NCBI GenBank assembly: GCA_016179995.1
Contig: JACPCC010000004.1
Coordinates: 1 to 9,676 of the forward strand
From: Candidatus Woesearchaeota archaeon
GTDB lineage: Archaea > Nanobdellota > Nanobdellia > Woesearchaeales > GW2011-AR9
Direction of reading: 5' to 3'
Length of the DNA stretch: 9,676 bases
Shown: positions 6,197 to 9,676 of the stretch, one piece after another
Position numbering within the stretch: position 1 is the stretch's first letter
Layout: the number at the start of each line of letters is the position of its first letter
Notes under the pieces: model-generated
The model's database searches: none
Seen by the model: only the letters and a program-made list of their open reading frames with translations
What the model was told of the DNA's origin: nothing
Program-made: the position numbers and the translations under genes

Positions 6197-6232
6197 TAAG
6201 AGAAAGAACTCTTATTTTATTGCTTTGTTTTT
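6197..6232 (+). terminator. Hairpin plus T-rich tract, putative terminator
   Basis: TAAGAG (6197-6202) and CTCTTA (6209-6214) form a 6-bp stem with a 6-nt loop, followed by a T-rich run (12 T in the 18 nt from 6215). Just before it, CAATATCC and GGAATATTG (6176-6194) can form a second short stem with one bulged A. Archaeal termination relies mainly on T-rich tracts, so the T run is the stronger element. It would end the nucleotidyltransferase/small-ORF transcript. Confidence 0.4.
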
Positions 6233-6341
6233 GGATAAACATAAATACTACGATACGGAGAGAAGAAAATTAGGATTTTAGGCAAATCTTTAAATAAAGA
6301 GAGAGAATGAATTAAATTGAAAGAAAAATAATTATTCAGAG

Positions 6342-6349
6342 TATATATC
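6342..6349 (+). promoter_or_regulatory. Putative TATA box for the hypothetical gene at 6374
   Basis: TATATATC is centred about 28 nt before the ATG at 6374, and the sequence before that ATG (AAAACTTAAAAA) holds no ribosome site, consistent with a leaderless start. A second TATA-like CTTTAAATA at 6287-6295 would give a leader of about 60 nt. The rest of the 227-nt gap is AT-rich, with no gene seen in it. Confidence 0.45.
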
Positions 6350-6373
6350 AACCAATAAACTAAAACTTAAAAA

Positions 6374-6898
6374 ATGCCAGAAATAATAAATTTAAAGTTG
6401 CAGTACGAAGGATTGTTTGATTTTGATGGATTTTATTCCACGATGGTAGATTGGGCTAAAAATTATGGTTTTTTGTTTTTTTATGTTGATTATAAACATA
6501 AAGTGCCTGATCCTTTTGGTGCAGAGCAAGAATACAAATGGACTATGTTTAAAAGAGTTGATTCCTATGTTTCTTATAAAATTACCATTGAAGGGCATAC
6601 TTGGGATCATACGGAAGTGAATGTAGAGGTAGATGGAAAAAAGAAAACTTTAACTAAAGCCAGATTTTATTTGATACTAAGCGGCGATGTTTCTTCAGAC
6701 ACTTATAAGATATTTGATCCAAAAAAACCTTTAGCTAAAAAACTAGGCGCTTGGTATAACAAGATATTTAAAAGAGAATTTGAAGGTCATTTTGACACTT
6801 TAACTTACCGTCTTTATAATTTACATGCTCTGATGAAAAATTATTTTGATATGCAGAGCAAGAAGTATACTTACAAAGGATATTTGGGAGAGCATTAG
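6374..6898 (+). CDS. Hypothetical protein, 174 residues, probably cytoplasmic
   Basis: I cannot assign a named function. The sequence looks like a folded, soluble alpha/beta protein rich in aromatic residues. It begins IINLKLQYEGLFDFDGFYSTMVDW, a strand plus helix, and continues with strands around 33-42, 51-72 (EYKWTMFKRVDSYVSYKITIEG) and 79-107. It ends with a basic segment (117-134) and a C-terminal helix (139-160). It resembles uncharacterised proteins I associate with DPANN archaea, but this is a recollection and not checked. There is no signal peptide, membrane helix, metal-binding cluster or nucleotide-binding loop. It has its own likely leaderless promoter and lies 120 nt before thrS in the same direction. 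The composition is ordinary for a real gene. Confidence 0.75.
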   Translation: MPEIINLKLQYEGLFDFDGFYSTMVDWAKNYGFLFFYVDYKHKVPDPFGAEQEYKWTMFKRVDSYVSYKITIEGHTWDHTEVNVEVDGKKKTLTKARFYLILSGDVSSDTYKIFDPKKPLAKKLGAWYNKIFKREFEGHFDTLTYRLYNLHALMKNYFDMQSKKYTYKGYLGEH

Positions 6899-6982
6899 GT
6901 TAAGAAATTCAAGATAGTTTAGAGTTTTGTAAACAGAATCATAATTTTTGCGCTTACTAAATTACAATTTTCCCCTAAAAAG

Positions 6983-6992
6983 ATATTTAAAG
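6983..6992 (+). promoter_or_regulatory. Putative TATA box for thrS
   Basis: ATATTTAAAG with AAAAAG just before it resembles BRE-TATA and is centred about 31 nt before the ATG at 7019, predicting a leader of only a few nt. No ribosome site precedes the ATG. A T5 run at 6945-6949 may end the upstream transcript. Confidence 0.48.
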
Positions 6993-7018
6993 CCTGCTTT
7001 ATTCTTCTTTGAATTAGC

Positions 7019-9241
7019 ATGAAAATATTAACCATCCACGCTGATTTTATCGAGTTTGAAGCGAAGAAGAAAGCTCTGAAAGATGCCGAAGAAGTTGACA
7101 AAAGCCCGCATCGAGTAGAAGAATGTTTAGTAGTTTTTACCGCCGTAGAAAAAAGAGATGAGAATAATATCTCGGCAAACGTTGAAAGATATGTACAGGA
7201 AATTAAAAACGTAGCTCAGCAAGTTAATGCCCAAAATATTGTTTTGTATCCCTATGCTCATCTAAGTTCACAGTTAGCTAATCCTAAAATAGCTGAAAAT
7301 GTTTTAAAAGAAGCGGAAAAAATATTAGTTTCAAAATATAAAGTTACCAGAGCGCCTTTTGGCTGGTATAAATCTTTTAATATTTCTTGCAAAGGTCATC
7401 CATTATCAGAATTAAGCAGAGAGTTTTGCGTGGGAGAAATCAAAGAGCAAGAAAAATCTACTCCTCTAGCTAGCCCTGCAACTAACCTAAAAAGAGAACA
7501 CAAAGACGAAGCTTTTGCTTTTGAGAATTTAGTATTATCAGATGAACAAAGATTAAAGTTATCTGCTGCGTTTATAGTCGCCAAAGCAGTAAAAGAGCTT
7601 TATCCGGCAGCCGAGTTGGGCAGCTGTAATTTTTATAATGATCAAGCATATGTGGATATTGCTAATATCAAATTGAAACATGAAGAGCTAATTAAAGTAG
7701 AAAAGCAGGCACAGAAAATAGCTACAACTGGTTTAAAAATTGAACAAAAAGCTCCAGAAGTAACTCCTAGTTTAATAGGATTGCAAAAAGATATTGCTCA
7801 AGATTTAGGAGTTAAAGCCAGTGTTTATTCTTTAGGTGATTTGCTGCTAGTAGCGCAATTTAAGCATCCTTTTGTTCTTTCCAGCGATAAAGTGGGAGCA
7901 TTAAGGATTCTTAATAGTTCCAGTGTTTATTGGAAGAATAATGCCAATAATTCACAGTTGACGAGAATTTATGTAGTGGGATTTAGTTCTCAACATGGAT
8001 TAGAAGAATATCTTAAAAAAGTAGAAGATGCAGAGAATCGTTCTCATTTAAAAATTGGAAAAGAACAGAATTTATTTGTCATCTCCGAGCTTGTTGGACC
8101 AGGATTACCTTTGCTTGCTCCTCGAGGAATGACTATTCGTAATGAGATTGTGAAGTTCTTATGGGAATTGCATTTTGGAAAAGGATATCAGCAAGTTTGG
8201 ACCCCGCATATCGCTAAAGATTTATTGTACAAAACCAGCGGGCATTGGGAGAAGTTTGGAGATGAATTGTTTCGAGTGCGCGGAAAAGTTGATGATTTCG
8301 TTTTAAAACCTATGAACTGTCCGCACCACATGCAAATTTTTAGTTCTTTTGCTTTCAGTTACAAAGATATGCCTGTACGCTATTTTGAACCAGCTACAGT
8401 TTATAGAGATGAAAAGTCTGGACAATTACTAGGATTAAGTCGAGTTCGTTCTATTACACAAGATGATGGGCATCTTTTTTGCAGATTAAACCAAATAACT
8501 TCGGAAGTTAGAACTATTGTTGGAATTATTCATGAATTTTATCATACCATTGGCATGGATAAAGATTATTGGGTTAGATTAGGTTTACGCGGAGAAGATA
8601 AATCTAAGTATCTTGGAACAGACGAGGGCTGGAATATGGCCCAAGAATCTTTAGAAAAAGCCGCCCAAGAGTTAAAATTGCCGTATAAAAGAGCAGAAGG
8701 CGAAGCAGTTTTTTATGGTCCGAAATTAGATTTCATGTTCAAAGATGCTCTAGGAAGAGAGTGGCAGCTTGCGACTATACAGTGTGATTTTAATCTGCCG
8801 GAACGGTTTAATCTGAGTTTTGTTAACGAAAGAAATGAAAAAGAACGTCCTGTTGTAATTCATCGAGCCATATCTGGAAGTTTAGAAAGATTCATGAGCG
8901 TCTTGATTGAGCATTTTGCTGGAAAATTCCCGCTATGGTTAAGTCCGGTGCAGGTTAAAGTTTTAACCGTTACCGATAGAAATAATGAATTTGCACGCGA
9001 AGTGGTTAAGGTTTTTGAGCAAGCAGGATTGAGGGTCGAGTTAAATGAAGAATCAGAAACTATCGGCAAAAAAGTGCGCGAAGCACAGATAGAAAAAGTA
9101 AATTATATGATTACTATTGGAGATAAAGAAACAGAAGCTAGAACTTTAGCTGTGCGTTCACGAGATGGAAGAGTAGAGTTTGGTGTGGATTTGAATGAAT
9201 TTGTAGAGAAGTTGAAGACGGAAGTGAAGGAAAGGGTTTGA
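7019..9241 (+). CDS. thrS: Threonyl-tRNA synthetase with archaeal editing domain and bacterial-type core
   Basis: A 740-residue class II synthetase that charges tRNA-Thr. Residues 1-140 form the archaeal D-Tyr-tRNA-deacylase-like editing domain (MKILTIHADFIEFE at the start; His81, Tyr117-Lys118, His127 and Glu131/135 fit its active-site motifs), which removes mischarged Ser. After a low-complexity linker (141-168), residues 170-345 align with the bacterial N2 (SAD) editing domain but lack its key residues. The catalytic core follows (346-637): motif 1 near LAPRGMTIRNE, Zn ligands Cys434, His485 and His615, motif 2 Arg463 (VYRDE), motif 3 HRAISGSLERF (615-625). The anticodon-binding domain is at 638-740. 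Archaeal enzymes are usually about 620 residues. The match to the bacterial enzyme from 345 on is strong by eye. A Nudix gene starts 36 nt later. Confidence 0.96.
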   Translation: MKILTIHADFIEFEAKKKALKDAEEVDKSPHRVEECLVVFTAVEKRDENNISANVERYVQEIKNVAQQVNAQNIVLYPYAHLSSQLANPKIAENVLKEAEKILVSKYKVTRAPFGWYKSFNISCKGHPLSELSREFCVGEIKEQEKSTPLASPATNLKREHKDEAFAFENLVLSDEQRLKLSAAFIVAKAVKELYPAAELGSCNFYNDQAYVDIANIKLKHEELIKVEKQAQKIATTGLKIEQKAPEVTPSLIGLQKDIAQDLGVKASVYSLGDLLLVAQFKHPFVLSSDKVGALRILNSSSVYWKNNANNSQLTRIYVVGFSSQHGLEEYLKKVEDAENRSHLKIGKEQNLFVISELVGPGLPLLAPRGMTIRNEIVKFLWELHFGKGYQQVWTPHIAKDLLYKTSGHWEKFGDELFRVRGKVDDFVLKPMNCPHHMQIFSSFAFSYKDMPVRYFEPATVYRDEKSGQLLGLSRVRSITQDDGHLFCRLNQITSEVRTIVGIIHEFYHTIGMDKDYWVRLGLRGEDKSKYLGTDEGWNMAQESLEKAAQELKLPYKRAEGEAVFYGPKLDFMFKDALGREWQLATIQCDFNLPERFNLSFVNERNEKERPVVIHRAISGSLERFMSVLIEHFAGKFPLWLSPVQVKVLTVTDRNNEFAREVVKVFEQAGLRVELNEESETIGKKVREAQIEKVNYMITIGDKETEARTLAVRSRDGRVEFGVDLNEFVEKLKTEVKERV

Positions 9242-9277
9242 GTTGTTATAGTTTTAATCATAAAGTGATTCTTTAAA

Positions 9278-9676
9278 ATGAAACATCTTAGAAGAAGAGG
9301 AACAGCGATTATTGAAACTCAAAAAGGGATATTAGTAACAGCTTCTTGGCATAAAACATTTATACTTCCTGGTGGAACTACTAAAAGAGGTGAAAGTAGA
9401 AAACATGCCACCATAAGAGAACTAAGGGAAGAAACCACTCTTCAGGTTTGTGACATAAAATACCTATTTACTTGGCTTGAATCAGAATCTACTAGACATA
9501 GAGCAGAACACAAAGTGTTTTTAGTTAAAGCAACTGGAACACCTAAGCCGGATCATCATGAGGTCCATTATATTGATTATTGGAATCCAAGTTCAAGTAT
9601 AAAACTAAGTTGGGAAACTAAAAGAATAATTAATAAATATGAGAGGGAGCATAAACACTTTAAACAGGAAATACTA
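9278..9676 (+). CDS. Nudix hydrolase, 3' end cut by the window
   Basis: An open frame of 133 codons runs from ATG 9278 to the window end with no stop. The Nudix box is plain: Gly33, five residues, Glu39, seven residues, then RELREE (47-52), followed by TTL where the consensus has xGU, so the Gly is Thr54. Before it, TFILPGG (27-33) is the usual strand leading into the box. Nudix enzymes hydrolyse nucleoside diphosphates linked to another group; the acidic cluster Glu48/Glu51/Glu52 binds the metal. The substrate cannot be judged. A weak ribosome site AGTGAT lies 8 nt before the start, and the gene sits 36 nt after thrS, so cotranscription is likely. The protein is probably nearly complete at 133 residues. 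Confidence 0.9.
   Translation, partial: MKHLRRRGTAIIETQKGILVTASWHKTFILPGGTTKRGESRKHATIRELREETTLQVCDIKYLFTWLESESTRHRAEHKVFLVKATGTPKPDHHEVHYIDYWNPSSSIKLSWETKRIINKYEREHKHFKQEIL

Noticed and set aside
6012..6242. Antisense ORF over the small-protein gene and following gap
   Set aside because: Its composition looks random and the plus strand has a strong ribosome site and a plausible helical protein; the antisense ORF has neither.
1..9676. tRNA genes, CRISPR array, insertion sequence or phage genes
   Set aside because: No cloverleaf consensus boxes, regularly spaced direct repeats, transposase motifs or structural phage proteins were seen on either strand.

Overview
The window looks like an AT-rich archaeal chromosome segment, most likely from a small-genome DPANN-type archaeon (Woesearchaeota/Pacearchaeota-like); the lineage is an inference. 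Three things support it. The threonyl-tRNA synthetase carries the archaeal D-aminoacyl-tRNA-deacylase-like N-terminal domain. There is an archaeal-type YchF/OLA1 GTPase with a canonical NKxD motif. Several genes have an archaeal TATA-like box about 25-31 nt before the start codon and no Shine-Dalgarno sequence, as expected for leaderless mRNAs, while internal operon genes have clear GAGGTG or GGGTGAT ribosome sites. TGA is used as a stop. I saw no tRNA, rRNA, CRISPR array or insertion sequence.

Left edge (1-886, plus strand): a two-gene module of a winged-helix plus minimal nucleotidyltransferase (MNT) protein, cut by the window start, and an overlapping HEPN-fold protein. The arrangement is that of MNT-HEPN toxin-antitoxin pairs, but the HEPN active-site histidine and the third acidic residue of the MNT domain are both replaced. 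The ychF gene follows in convergent orientation (932-2131, minus strand).

Middle (2132-4945): a roughly 200-nt divergent promoter region with a 13-nt-arm inverted repeat separates ychF from two PHP-domain genes in tandem. These are a stand-alone PHP phosphoesterase (2333-3049) and a family X DNA polymerase with its own C-terminal PHP domain (3137-4945). The polymerase has a tetrapeptide-repeat insertion inside its palm domain, encoded by a 12-bp tandem repeat.

Right half (4946-9676, plus strand): a nucleotidyltransferase-fold protein of unknown role (5075-5971), whose promoter carries a perfect 18-bp palindrome, overlaps a 61-residue ORF that has a strong ribosome site. A conserved-looking hypothetical protein (6374-6898) follows. 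Next is a 740-residue ThrRS (7019-9241) that appears chimeric: archaeal editing domain, then a bacterial-type N2 editing domain with its catalytic residues lost, then a bacterial-type catalytic core and anticodon-binding domain. A Nudix hydrolase begins at 9278 and runs off the right edge.

Functionally this is a mix of translation genes (ychF, thrS), DNA repair (PolX with a PHP neighbour), nucleotide-handling enzymes and a probable toxin-antitoxin-like pair. The most notable item is the domain architecture of the ThrRS.
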